NCBI RefSeq assembly: GCF_003287285.1
Contig: NZ_QMIG01000021.1
Coordinates: forward strand, 31,845 to 95,844
DNA: 64,000 nt
Direction: 5' to 3'
Origin: Phytoactinopolyspora halophila
GTDB lineage: Bacteria; Actinomycetota; Actinomycetes; Jiangellales; Jiangellaceae
Below, piece after piece: positions 53,031 through 61,763 of the stretch (position 1 is its first letter; every line of letters starts with the position of its first letter). A program made the translations under genes and the position numbers. The notes beneath the pieces were generated by a model. It was not told the DNA's origin and ran no database searches. It saw nothing but the letters and a program-made list of their open reading frames with translations.

Positions 53031-54139
53031 ATTCGACGATGGGCGATCTGCGCCTGCCGCGGGCGTTGCATGCGGGCGCGTGGTGGCTGTGGGCGCTGGG
53101 TCTGGCCACGGCAGCCAGCCGTACCACGAACCCCGTGCTGCTCCTGCTGCTCATCGCGGCCGCGGCGTATGTTGTCGCGGCGCGGCGCGGCTCGGAGCCG
53201 TGGAGCAGATCGTTCGTCGCGTTTCTCAAGCTCGGGCTCCTGGTGCTCGGGATCCGCGTGGGAATCCACATGCTCTTCGTCTCGTCACCGGGCGGTTCCA
53301 CCGTCCTGTTCCGGCTGCCCGAGCTGACCTTGCCCGAGTGGGCCGCCGGCATCAAGGTCGGTGGCCCGGTCACGCTGGAAGCGACCATGCTCGCGTTATA
53401 TGACGGCCTGCGCCTCGCCGCGATCCTCGCCTGCATCGGCGCGGCCAACGCGCTGGCAGATGCCAGGCGGCTGCTGCGGTCGGTGCCTGGCGCCCTGTAC
53501 GAGGTCGGGGTGGCACTCGTCGTCGCCATGACGTTCGCGCCCCGCCTGGTGGAAGACGCCGGGCGCATCCGCCGCGCCCACCAGCTCCGCGGACGCCGGC
53601 TCCGCGGTGTGCGGCTGATCTCGCGCATCGGCAAGCCCGTGCTGGAAGGATCGCTGGAGCGGTCCCTGGATCTCGCGGCAGCGATGGACTCACGCGGCTT
53701 CGGCCGTGCCGCGGCGATCCACCCGCGCTACCGGCGCTCATCCGGCCCGCTGGTGCTGACCGGGCTCATTGGTATCTGTATCGGCATGTACGGGCTGCTC
53801 AACGGCGGTGTGGCCTCCGGTGTCGGACCCGTCGGGCTCGGCGTGGGCCTCGTCCTGGCCGTGAGTGGCTTCGTGCTGGGCGGTCGGGGTTCGCTGCGCA
53901 CCCGCTACCGGCCTGACCCCTGGCGGCTCCCCGAGTGGCTCGTGGTCGGCTCGGGTGCGGTCGTGGCCGCCAGCTTCATCGTCGCCGCGGTACGAGGCGA
54001 CCCCGGCATGGACGTCATGGTGGTGCCCCTGATCGTGCCAGGGATTCCCCTGCTTGCCGCCGCCGGTGCGCTGGCTGCCTTGCTGCCCGCCTGGGCCTCT
54101 CCCCCACCACCCCGGATGGCCACGGAGGCACCATCGTGA
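53027..54139 (+). CDS. ecfT: ECF transporter transmembrane component EcfT
   Basis: The membrane scaffold of an energy-coupling-factor importer, 370 residues. It has about six or more hydrophobic helices and the EcfT coupling motif (LDLAAAMDSRGFGR, near residue 218), which contacts the ATPases. The C-terminal part is unusually long, with three extra helices after about 230. It starts at ATGA overlapping the upstream stop and ends with a GTGA overlap with the ATPase gene. Confidence 0.88.
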   Translation: MNSTMGDLRLPRALHAGAWWLWALGLATAASRTTNPVLLLLLIAAAAYVVAARRGSEPWSRSFVAFLKLGLLVLGIRVGIHMLFVSSPGGSTVLFRLPELTLPEWAAGIKVGGPVTLEATMLALYDGLRLAAILACIGAANALADARRLLRSVPGALYEVGVALVVAMTFAPRLVEDAGRIRRAHQLRGRRLRGVRLISRIGKPVLEGSLERSLDLAAAMDSRGFGRAAAIHPRYRRSSGPLVLTGLIGICIGMYGLLNGGVASGVGPVGLGVGLVLAVSGFVLGGRGSLRTRYRPDPWRLPEWLVVGSGAVVAASFIVAAVRGDPGMDVMVVPLIVPGIPLLAAAGALAALLPAWASPPPPRMATEAPS

Positions 54140-55968
54140 TCATCTTCGATCGGGTATCCGTGCAGTACGACGGGGCGGCCACGCCCGTGCTGCGCGACGT
54201 CGACGTCCACGTGGCCGAGGGCGAACTCTGCCTCGTGGTCGGGCAGACGGGCACCGGCAAATCCACGCTCCTGCGAACGGTCAACGGACTGGTGCCGCAC
54301 TTCACCGGGGGTACGGTGACCGGCCGGGTACTCGTCGACGGGCGAGACACCCGGGAACACCGCCCTCGTGATCTCGCCGACGTCGTCGGCTTCGTCGGTC
54401 AGGACCCACGCGCCGGCGTCGTCGCCGAGATCGTCGAGGACGAGCTGGCGTTCGGTATGGAGTGGCTCGGGTTGCCGCCCGACGTCATGCGGCGCCGGGT
54501 CGAGGAGACACTCGACCTGCTGGGGCTGGCTGACGTGCGTCGTCGGGCGATCACGACGCTCTCGGGCGGGCAGCGCCAGCGTGTCGCCATCGGCGCCGCC
54601 CTCATCGCGCACCCGCGGATCCTGGTTCTCGACGAGCCCACGTCCGCTCTCGATCCGCAGGCGGCCGAGGACGTGCTCGCGGCCTTGCACCGGCTGGTCC
54701 ACGATCTCGGGACCACGGTGCTTCTCGCCGAACACCGGCTGGAACGCGTCGTGCAGTACGCCGATCACATCGTGCACCTGCCGGGAAGCGGCAGCGCCGT
54801 CGCCGGGGAACCTGCGGCCATCATGGAGACCGCTCCGGTGGCCCCGCCGGTGGTCGAGCTGGGACGCCTGGCCGGGTGGTCGCCACTTCCCCTGTCCGTC
54901 CGGGATGCCCGGCGCGCGGCCGCGCCACTGCGGGAGCGGCTCGTCGAGCTCGAACCGGCTCGTGTCCCGCATGTGGCTTCCGCGGCGGCCGACGACGTGT
55001 GGCGCGCGCGGCCTCGATCGCGGGGCCGGGCAACCCCGGTGCACGCCACCGTGGACGACGGCCCGGCGCCGCCGCACGCACCCGCACGACCCGCGCACGG
55101 AACCCGCTCCCGGCTGGCAGGCGGGGCCCGCTCGCGGCTGGCACGTCTGCTGCGCCGGCGCACTCGCCATGCTGCCGGCAGCCTTCCGGGCGACGAGACC
55201 CTCTGCAGCATCTCCGAGCTGGCCGTCCAGTATGGAGAGACGGTCGCGTTGCGGGACGTCAGCCTGGACGTGCGCGCTGGCGAGATCGTCGCCGTGATGG
55301 GCCGCAACGGCGCCGGGAAGTCGTCACTGCTCGCAGCGGCCGTCGGGATGGTGACACCGGCCGCCGGGCAGATCCGCACCGGCGGCATCGACCCCCGGAA
55401 CAACGATCCGGCCACCGTCATCCGGGTCGCCGGACTCGTCCCCCAGGATCCGGCAGACCTGCTCTATGCGGACAGCACCGGAGCCGAGTGCCTGACTGCC
55501 GATCGCGACGCCGGCGTCCCGGAAGGAAGCTGCCGCGCGCTACTGCACGAGCTGGCTCCCGACATCACCGACGGGCGGCACCCTCGTGACCTGTCCGAGG
55601 GCCAGCGCCTGGCACTCGCGCTCGCGGTGGTTCTCGTGGCGCGACCGCCGCTCGTCCTGCTCGACGAGCCCACCCGCGGGCTCGACTACGCGGCCAAGCA
55701 ACGGCTGGCGATCATCATTCGCCGCCTGGCGGCCGACGGGCACGCCGTGGTCCTGGCCACGCATGACGTCGAACTCGTCGCAGAGCTCGCCACCCGCGTC
55801 GTCGTCGTTGCCGACGGCGAGTTGGTCGCCGACGGGCCCACGGCCGACGTGGTGGTCGGCTCTCCCGTCTTCGCACCGCAAGTAGCCAAGATTCTCGCGC
55901 CGCAGTCCTGGCTGACGGTGAGCGAGGTCGAGGCAGCCCTCCACTCCCCCTCCGCCCCCACCCCATGA
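54136..55968 (+). CDS. ecfA: Fused ECF transporter ATPase (two ABC domains)
   Basis: A 610-residue double ATPase replacing separate EcfA1 and EcfA2. Domain 1: Walker A GQTGTGKST (36-44), signature LSGGQRQR and Walker B ILVLDEPTSALDP. Domain 2: Walker A GRNGAGKSS (389-397), signature LSEGQRLAL, and LVLLDEPTRGLD. Between them (about 280-355) is a linker rich in Arg and Ala. The second signature has Glu instead of Gly at its third position, which may make the two sites unequal. GTG start overlaps ecfT by 4 bp. The stop codon lies in palindrome copy C. Confidence 0.9.
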   Translation: MIIFDRVSVQYDGAATPVLRDVDVHVAEGELCLVVGQTGTGKSTLLRTVNGLVPHFTGGTVTGRVLVDGRDTREHRPRDLADVVGFVGQDPRAGVVAEIVEDELAFGMEWLGLPPDVMRRRVEETLDLLGLADVRRRAITTLSGGQRQRVAIGAALIAHPRILVLDEPTSALDPQAAEDVLAALHRLVHDLGTTVLLAEHRLERVVQYADHIVHLPGSGSAVAGEPAAIMETAPVAPPVVELGRLAGWSPLPLSVRDARRAAAPLRERLVELEPARVPHVASAAADDVWRARPRSRGRATPVHATVDDGPAPPHAPARPAHGTRSRLAGGARSRLARLLRRRTRHAAGSLPGDETLCSISELAVQYGETVALRDVSLDVRAGEIVAVMGRNGAGKSSLLAAAVGMVTPAAGQIRTGGIDPRNNDPATVIRVAGLVPQDPADLLYADSTGAECLTADRDAGVPEGSCRALLHELAPDITDGRHPRDLSEGQRLALALAVVLVARPPLVLLDEPTRGLDYAAKQRLAIIIRRLAADGHAVVLATHDVELVAELATRVVVVADGELVADGPTADVVVGSPVFAPQVAKILAPQSWLTVSEVEAALHSPSAPTP

Positions 55969-56022
55969 TCATGAACACTAAGCGCTCTATGAGAACCACA
56001 AGTGTTCATGATCATCGGGGTG
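55959..56022. repeat. Palindromic element, copy C of the TGATCATGAACACT family
   Basis: Left arm 55959-55979 (CACCCCATGATCATGAACACT) is complementary to 56001-56022 apart from one extra base, with a 21-nt loop. It shares the core and CCCC-ATG flank with copies A and D. It supplies the stop codon of the ecfA gene (55966-55968) and lies between ecfA and the S-component gene of the same operon. Confidence 0.88.
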
Positions 56023-56060
56023 AGGGCGACGGGGGTGGCAGGCACGTGGGGGCGGTCGCC

Positions 56061-56822
56061 ATGCCCCTGGGGCCACGGAGCGCAACAGCCGTGGCGCTCG
56101 TGTCCATCCTGGGCGTCGTGGCGTTCACCTGGCCGCTGTACATCGACGCCGACGCCGCGCTCGCCCGATCCTCCGACGCTCCCTGGCTGTTCGCCGCCCT
56201 CCTTCCACTCCTGCTCCTCATCGTGCTGGCCCAGCTGGCCGAGGGCACCATGGACGCGAAGTCGGTCGCGCTGCTCGGCGTGCTCTCCGCCGTCGGCACC
56301 GGACTGCGGGTCCTGGGCGGCGGCGGGGGCGGTATCGAACCCGTCTTCTTCCTGTTCGTGCTCGCCGGTCGGGCACTCGGACCGGGATTCGGCTTCGTGC
56401 TGGGGCAGCTGACGTTGCTCACCAGCGCGCTGATTACCGGCGGGGTAGGGCCCTGGCTGCCGTTCCAGATGCTGGCAGCGAGCTGGATCGCGCTGTTCGC
56501 GGGCATGCTGCCACCCCTGCGCGGACGTGCGGAGATCTGGATGCTCGCCGCCTACGGCGCGCTGTCCGGCCTGGTGTATGGCCTCCTGATCAACATGTGG
56601 TTCTGGCCGTTCCTCGCCCATACTGGATCCGACATCAGCTTCGTCCCCGGTGACCCGCTATCCGACAATGCCGCCCGCTACCTGGGATTCGTCCTGGCCA
56701 CGTCGCTCGGCTGGGACTTGATGCGCGCCGTGTTCACCACCGTGCTCTGCCTGGTGGCCGGCAGCACGGTCCTCACCTCCCTGCGCCGAGCTGCCCGGCG
56801 CGCCCGGTTCGACCTGCGTTAG
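56061..56822 (+). CDS. ECF transporter S component (putative cobalamin or precursor binder)
   Basis: A 253-residue membrane protein with about six to seven helices, of the CbrT/ECF S-component type (GGGGGGIEPVFFLFVLAG, MLAASWIALFAG, NMWFWPFLAH). It would bind substrate in the membrane and pass it to the EcfT/EcfA unit. Cobalamin or a precursor is inferred from the riboswitch. The start is set at ATG 56061; GTG 56046 is another option. The longer reading frame begins inside palindrome C and is rejected. Confidence 0.8.
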   Translation: MPLGPRSATAVALVSILGVVAFTWPLYIDADAALARSSDAPWLFAALLPLLLLIVLAQLAEGTMDAKSVALLGVLSAVGTGLRVLGGGGGGIEPVFFLFVLAGRALGPGFGFVLGQLTLLTSALITGGVGPWLPFQMLAASWIALFAGMLPPLRGRAEIWMLAAYGALSGLVYGLLINMWFWPFLAHTGSDISFVPGDPLSDNAARYLGFVLATSLGWDLMRAVFTTVLCLVAGSTVLTSLRRAARRARFDLR

Positions 56823-56834
56823 ATCGATGACGAC

Positions 56835-56884
56835 ATGACGCGCGCTGCCGGCGGATCGCCGGCATGACGTACGTCACGCGTCAT
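56835..56884. repeat. Nested palindromes after the ECF operon
   Basis: ATGACGCG (56835-56842) pairs with CGCGTCAT (56877-56884). Inside lie a perfect hairpin TGCCGGCG-GAT-CGCCGGCA (56846-56864) and a 12-bp palindrome TGACGTACGTCA (56865-56876). The inner hairpin could be the terminator of the ECF operon, 24 bp after its stop. Confidence 0.7.
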
Positions 56885-57020
56885 CTCCCCCGGAGGTCGT
56901 CGTCTCGTTTGATAGCGCGGGAGGACTGTCGCCGACGCACAGGGGACGACGGCGGCAGTCCGACCGCGTCCCCCGTCATTCGCCCTGCCTCGTGGCTCGA
57001 TGATCTACACCAGCAGACTT

Positions 57021-57046
57021 GACAACGAGTCAGTCATATAGTTGTC
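57021..57046 (+). promoter_or_regulatory. Promoter with inverted-repeat operator of the MFS gene
   Basis: TATAGT at 57037-57042 is a good -10. GACAAC (57021-57026) and GTTGTC (57041-57046) form a perfect 6-bp inverted repeat with a 14-nt spacer that spans the -10, as a repressor site would. No regulator gene is adjacent. Confidence 0.45.
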
Positions 57047-57063
57047 TCACAGGTAAATCTTTC

Positions 57064-58377
57064 GTGACTCTGGCGGGCGGGGTCAGTGTGCGGACACCTT
57101 CCAACGGGCCGGATCGCCCGTTACTTCACGAGCCTAACCTTCGGCGTTACGTCGCCGCACGGCTCGTGTCACTAGCGGGCTCGGCCATCACCTATGTAGT
57201 CATGCCCGTACTCGTCTACGGCATCACCGGCTCGGCAACGTGGACGGCCTTGGTGGCCGTGGCCGAAGGACTCCCGTATTTACTCACCGGCTTGTGGGCG
57301 GGCTTGCTGGCGGATCGATTCGAACGCAAGGCCGTCATGATCGGCGCCGACCTCGCCGCCGCCCTCGTACTCATCTCCATCCCGATAGCCAGCTGGTTCG
57401 GCGCGCTCACCGCCCCGCATGTCCTGTTCGTGGCACTGGCCGCCCAGACCATCTTCGTGTTCTTCGACGCCGCCAACCTCGGTGCCCTGCCATCCCTTGT
57501 CGTGCGCCAACGGCTGCCGGCTGCCAATTCCCTGATCGCCGGCGGCGGCACCGTCATCGAGGCGACCGTTCCAGCTGTCGCGGGATTGATGCTCGTCGCG
57601 ATCGCGCCATCCTCCCTCCTCGTGATCGATTCCGTGACCTTCGTCGCCTCGGCACTTCTTATCCGGGCCATCACGCGACCACTGAGCAGGCCCCGCGACG
57701 GCACCTCCGCCGGTGGCCGCGCGGCGATCGCCGAAGGGATCCGTTTCCTCATCGGCCATCCCGTACTGAGATACATGACGGTGATCGGCTCACTCGTCGC
57801 CTTCAGCGGCGGCTCGCTCGTCGGGATCCTCGTCGTCTGGGCAGATCGCAGCCTCGGTATCGAAGAGGGCGACTGGCGGCTCGGGTTCGTCTTCGCCTCG
57901 TGGGGCGTCGGGGGAATCGTCGGCAGCTTCCTCATGCCCGTGCTGGTCCGACGGCTCGGTGGCGTGCGCACCGCGCTGGCGTTCCTACCTCTGTGCGGTG
58001 CTGGAGGCGCGGTCACCGCCGTGTCGACGACGTGGACCGCCGGCCTTCCCGCACTCGCCTGCTGGGGCATCGCCTACATGGTGGTGGCGGCGAATTCGGT
58101 CACCCTGCGCCAGCAAGTCACGCCCGAACCGCTCATGGGTCGGGTCATGACCATTGGCCGGATGACGTCGTTCGGATCGGGTTTTCCGCTGGGTGCGCTG
58201 GTGGTGGGCGTGCTCGCCGATCACCTCGCCGTTGGCACCGCGCTGCTGCTCTGCCAGATCAGCCTGGTGATCGCTACAGCGACAGCGTGGATGTCCCCAC
58301 TACGCCGGGCTCCGCGCTCGCTCACGCTGCCCGACGACGCCACAACAGAGGAGACCTCGCAACAACATACGGAGTGA
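57064..58377 (+). CDS. MFS transporter (MFS_3/enterobactin-exporter-like)
   Basis: A 437-residue twelve-helix membrane transporter of the major facilitator superfamily. The loop between helices 2 and 3 reads GLWAGLLADRFERKAVM, the MFS motif A (Gly-x-x-x-Asp-Arg-Phe). The sequence resembles macrolide-efflux or siderophore-export MFS_3 proteins. Start uncertain: GTG 57064 or GTG 57088 (GGCGGGG 4 nt upstream); the TTG at 57019 is inside the promoter and rejected. Monocistronic, ended by the hairpin at 58438. Substrate unknown. Confidence 0.85.
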   Translation: MTLAGGVSVRTPSNGPDRPLLHEPNLRRYVAARLVSLAGSAITYVVMPVLVYGITGSATWTALVAVAEGLPYLLTGLWAGLLADRFERKAVMIGADLAAALVLISIPIASWFGALTAPHVLFVALAAQTIFVFFDAANLGALPSLVVRQRLPAANSLIAGGGTVIEATVPAVAGLMLVAIAPSSLLVIDSVTFVASALLIRAITRPLSRPRDGTSAGGRAAIAEGIRFLIGHPVLRYMTVIGSLVAFSGGSLVGILVVWADRSLGIEEGDWRLGFVFASWGVGGIVGSFLMPVLVRRLGGVRTALAFLPLCGAGGAVTAVSTTWTAGLPALACWGIAYMVVAANSVTLRQQVTPEPLMGRVMTIGRMTSFGSGFPLGALVVGVLADHLAVGTALLLCQISLVIATATAWMSPLRRAPRSLTLPDDATTEETSQQHTE

Positions 58378-58437
58378 ACACGCTCGTGCGAACGCGGCAT
58401 ATCCACGAGCGATAGCAGGCAAGCCCCGGTCCGGATA

Positions 58438-58478
58438 GGAGTTGGGCTCCGGTGATCGAATCACCGGAGCCCAACTCC
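58438..58478. terminator. Strong bidirectional hairpin between MFS gene and gcvT
   Basis: Arms 58438-58456 and 58460-58478 are perfectly complementary over 19 bp with a 3-nt loop. The position between convergent genes suits a terminator for both strands, although no T-run follows. Confidence 0.75.
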
Positions 58479-58585
58479 CACCAGTTCACCATCCGGCTCG
58501 GCGGGGTCTCCGGCTCGGCTGGTTCGCGCAGTATCCGCGAAACATCCAGCGAATCCGGCGAGCTATCCGTCCGGGATTTTCCAGG

Positions 58586-59734
58586 TCAGGACGGTGACGA
58601 CTTCACGAACGGCGGCCGCACCACCTCGAACGACTCGGAGCGGCCACGGATGTCGACCGTCACCTGGTCACCCTCGGATACCTCACTCGGCAACAACGCC
58701 AGCCCGATGCCCTGGCGAAGCGTCGGCGAGAACGTGCCGGAGGTCACCGTGCCGGTACCGGAATTCCCGGCCGTCACCGTCATGCCCGGGCGCGGGATGG
58801 CGCGGTCGAGCGCCTGAATTCCTCGCAGGCGGCGAGCCGGGCCGGATTCCTTCTCTCGTGCCAGCGCATCCCGGCCCCAGAAGCTGGGCTTGGACAGCGC
58901 CACGGCCCATCCGGCACGGCCCTGAAAGGGGCTGATCTCCTTCGACAGGTCCTGGCCATGCAACGGATAGCCCATCTCCGTGCGCAGGGTGTCCCGTGCG
59001 CCCAGCCCGCAGGGCACCACGCCTTGCGGTTCTCCGGCCGCGATCAGTGCATCCCAGAGCACATGGACGTCATCCCACGGAATGATCAGTTCGTAGCCGC
59101 GTTCACCCGTGTAGCCGGTACGGCACACCGTGATGGGGATCTCGTGGAAATGTGCATCGACGAACGACATGTAATCGTGCCCGACCGGAATCCACAACGC
59201 CGCCAGCACGGCGTCGGAGTTCGGGCCCTGAAGCGCGAGTATGCCGTAGCGGCGCTGATGATCGCGCACGTCGACGCCCTCGGGTGCCGCCTCGGTGAGC
59301 CGTCGTACGACTTCGTCGCTGTTCGCCGCGTTGGGAACGAGCATGAGCTCCTCGTCCGAGCGCAGGTAGACGATCATGTCGTCGACCACGCCGCCGGACT
59401 CGTCACAGCAGAGTGTGTACTGAGCCTCGCCTGCTTCGATCTTGTCCAAGGAATTCGTCAGGCACGAGTCGACGAACGCACGGGCACCCGGTCCAATGAT
59501 GCTGACCTTGCCGAGGTGGCTGACGTCGAAGAGTCCGACCTCCCCGCGTACAGCATTGTGCTCATCGACAATCCCCTGGTATTGCAGCGGCATTTCCCAC
59601 CCGCCAAATGCCGCGAATTTCGCGCCGAGTTCGACGTGGCGCTCGTACAGAGCCGTCCTGGCAAGTTCCTCAGGCACGTCGGGCTCCTCGTTCGAGCCGG
59701 ACGTGACCTCGTCTTCGTGGGTGGTCACACTCAC
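58586..59734 (-). CDS. gcvT: Aminomethyltransferase (glycine cleavage T protein)
   Basis: Transfers the methylene group of glycine from the H protein to tetrahydrofolate. The 382-residue protein has LGAKFAAFGGWEMPLQY and GLFDVSHLGKV near the N-terminus, the folate-site Asp in this region, and TGYTGERGYELIIP in the middle. gcvH and gcvP are not nearby. GTG start with GAGGGAGA upstream (or a GTG two codons later with better spacing). Positional equivalent of Rv2211c. Confidence 0.95.
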   Translation of the reverse strand: MSVTTHEDEVTSGSNEEPDVPEELARTALYERHVELGAKFAAFGGWEMPLQYQGIVDEHNAVRGEVGLFDVSHLGKVSIIGPGARAFVDSCLTNSLDKIEAGEAQYTLCCDESGGVVDDMIVYLRSDEELMLVPNAANSDEVVRRLTEAAPEGVDVRDHQRRYGILALQGPNSDAVLAALWIPVGHDYMSFVDAHFHEIPITVCRTGYTGERGYELIIPWDDVHVLWDALIAAGEPQGVVPCGLGARDTLRTEMGYPLHGQDLSKEISPFQGRAGWAVALSKPSFWGRDALAREKESGPARRLRGIQALDRAIPRPGMTVTAGNSGTGTVTSGTFSPTLRQGIGLALLPSEVSEGDQVTVDIRGRSESFEVVRPPFVKSSPS

Positions 59735-60151
59735 CGTCTCCCTCGTTCATCGTCACGATACTCGGTAGCACCATAACGGTTCGTGCCGTCATGTGAGTGC
59801 AAGCGCGAGACCTCGTCAATCCGTCATATGTCGTTGGCCATCCTTACCATGACAGGCCAAATGATCCGGTCAGGGGCCAGCCGTGAACCTCGCGTGCTGA
59901 CCCTCCGTCTCACGTGATCACCACGACGAAACCGCACACCGTGCGACTTCGACACCCAGGCATGCAAGGATTCCGCATTTCAGGCCAGTTCTCACACGTC
60001 TCGGCATCGAAGTTGCCTTCAGGGCCACACCAGTTGTCCTTCAAGGCCGCACCAGAAGATTGCCCGCCGTCGCGGCCGTCGCACACCAACGACCGGAGGA
60101 CGAGCGAGTAGCATCGTGTCCCGACCTTGCAGTACGACGCCAGGGAGAATC
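59735..60151. other. Gene-free stretch between gcvT and pepA
   Basis: A 417-base divergent intergenic region. I looked for a glycine riboswitch on the gcvT side and did not recognise its core. TAGCAT at 60109-60114 could be the -10 for pepA. A small frame at 59914-60111 has no recognisable family. Confidence 0.5.
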
Positions 60152-61654
60152 GTGAGCACCGTTACCTTGTCCTCTGCCAACCCAACCGGACTCAAGGTCG
60201 ATGCCATCGTGGTCGCGACCAGCGCCGACGACACCGGCCCGAACCTCCTACCGGGCGCCGAACCAGTAGACAAGGCACTCAAGGGATCACTTCGGGACAC
60301 GCTCGCGAGGCTCGGCGCCACCGGCAAGGCGGACGAGGTCGTCAAGCTACCCACGCAGGGCAAGACCAAGGCTCCCGTCGTCGTTGCGGTCGGGACCGGT
60401 TCTCCTGGTGAGCCCGGCACTGCGGGACGCCGCGAGGTGCTGCGCCGGGCCGCCGGCACGGCGGCGCGTGCACTGAGCGGCACCGCGAGCGCCGCCTTCG
60501 CCTTGCCGCTGGAGGGCGACGGCGACGCCGCGGCTGTCGTCGAGGGTGTTTCTCTCGGTGTTTACAGCTTCGACGAGTACAAGACAGGCGACGGCACGGA
60601 ACGGCTCGGGGCGATCACCGTCGTCGGCCCGGGGGTGAAGGCGAAGGCCGTCAAGGATTCCGTATCCCGGGCCGAAGTCGTGGCCGCGGCGGTCAACCGG
60701 GCGCGGGACTGGGTGAACACGCCGCCCCGTGATCTCTTCCCGAAATCGTTCGCGGAGACGAGCACCAAACTGGCCAAAGGCACCAAGCTCAACGTCGAGG
60801 TGCTCGACGAGAAGGCCCTGGCGCGCGGCGGATACGGCGGCCTGATCGGCGTCGGCCAGGGCTCGGACAATCCGCCCCGGCTGATCCGCATGTCCTACCG
60901 GCCAGCGCGCGCGAAGAAGCACGTCGTCCTGGTCGGCAAGGGCATCACCTTCGACACCGGCGGCATCTCCCTCAAGTCGTCCGAGGGCATGCAGACGATG
61001 AAGAGTGACATGGGCGGCGCCGCCGCCGTCGTGGCGGCCATGCTGGCCGTGGCCGAGCTGGCGCCGAGGGTCGCCGTCACCGCATACGCGGCCATGGCCG
61101 AGAACATGCCGTCCGGAAAGGCACAACGCCCCTCCGATGTCATCACCATCTACGGGGGCAAGACCGTCGAGGTCCTCAACACGGATGCCGAGGGCCGGCT
61201 GGTCATGGCCGACGCGCTCGCCCGCTCCGGCGAGGACGAACCCGATCTCATCATCGACGTCGCGACACTGACTGGCGCGGCCGTCGTCGCCCTCGGAACG
61301 CGGGTCGCCGGCATCATGGCGAACAACGACGAGCTGTTGCGCACGGTGTACAGCGCGGCGGAACGCAGCGGCGAGCAGATGTGGCCCTTGCCGCTTCCGT
61401 CCGATCTCCGGGAGAAGCTGGACTCCCAGGTGGCAGACATCGCCAACATCGGGGACCGCAACGGCGGGGCGCTACAGGCGGGTCTGTTCCTCAAAGAGTT
61501 CGTGCCAGCCGGCGTGGACTGGGCACATCTCGACATCGCCGGACCGGCGTTCAACGAAACCGCGGCATTCGGCTACACGCCCAAGGGCGCCACGGGCACG
61601 GCGGTGCGGACACTCGTACAGATCATCGACGACGTGGCGGACGGCAGGGCCTGA
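60152..61654 (+). CDS. pepA: Leucyl aminopeptidase (family M17)
   Basis: A 500-residue cytosolic di-metal aminopeptidase that removes N-terminal residues, usually as a hexamer. The catalytic C-terminal domain has KGITFDTGGISLK (metal-binding Lys and Asp), MKSDMGGAAAV (Lys and Asp) and the family signature NTDAEGRL. The GTG start in VSTVTLSS has AGGGAG 4 nt upstream. Positional equivalent of Rv2213 (pepB). Confidence 0.96.
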   Translation: MSTVTLSSANPTGLKVDAIVVATSADDTGPNLLPGAEPVDKALKGSLRDTLARLGATGKADEVVKLPTQGKTKAPVVVAVGTGSPGEPGTAGRREVLRRAAGTAARALSGTASAAFALPLEGDGDAAAVVEGVSLGVYSFDEYKTGDGTERLGAITVVGPGVKAKAVKDSVSRAEVVAAAVNRARDWVNTPPRDLFPKSFAETSTKLAKGTKLNVEVLDEKALARGGYGGLIGVGQGSDNPPRLIRMSYRPARAKKHVVLVGKGITFDTGGISLKSSEGMQTMKSDMGGAAAVVAAMLAVAELAPRVAVTAYAAMAENMPSGKAQRPSDVITIYGGKTVEVLNTDAEGRLVMADALARSGEDEPDLIIDVATLTGAAVVALGTRVAGIMANNDELLRTVYSAAERSGEQMWPLPLPSDLREKLDSQVADIANIGDRNGGALQAGLFLKEFVPAGVDWAHLDIAGPAFNETAAFGYTPKGATGTAVRTLVQIIDDVADGRA

Positions 61655-61655
61655 C

Positions 61656-61693
61656 GAAAAGCATCGCGGCTGGCGAAAAGCATCGCGGCTGGC
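61656..61693. repeat. Perfect 19-bp tandem duplication
   Basis: GAAAAGCATCGCGGCTGGC occurs at 61656-61674 and again at 61675-61693 without change, just after the pepA stop codon. No function is evident. Confidence 0.85.
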
Positions 61694-61763
61694 GGTGGTC
61701 ATGCGCCCGCGAATCCGCCGTGGCGGGCGCACACCAGCCGGGCGCAAACCTGGCGGGAACGAA

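Noticed and set aside
59735..60151. Glycine riboswitch upstream of gcvT
   Set aside because: I could not recognise the conserved glycine aptamer core on either strand.
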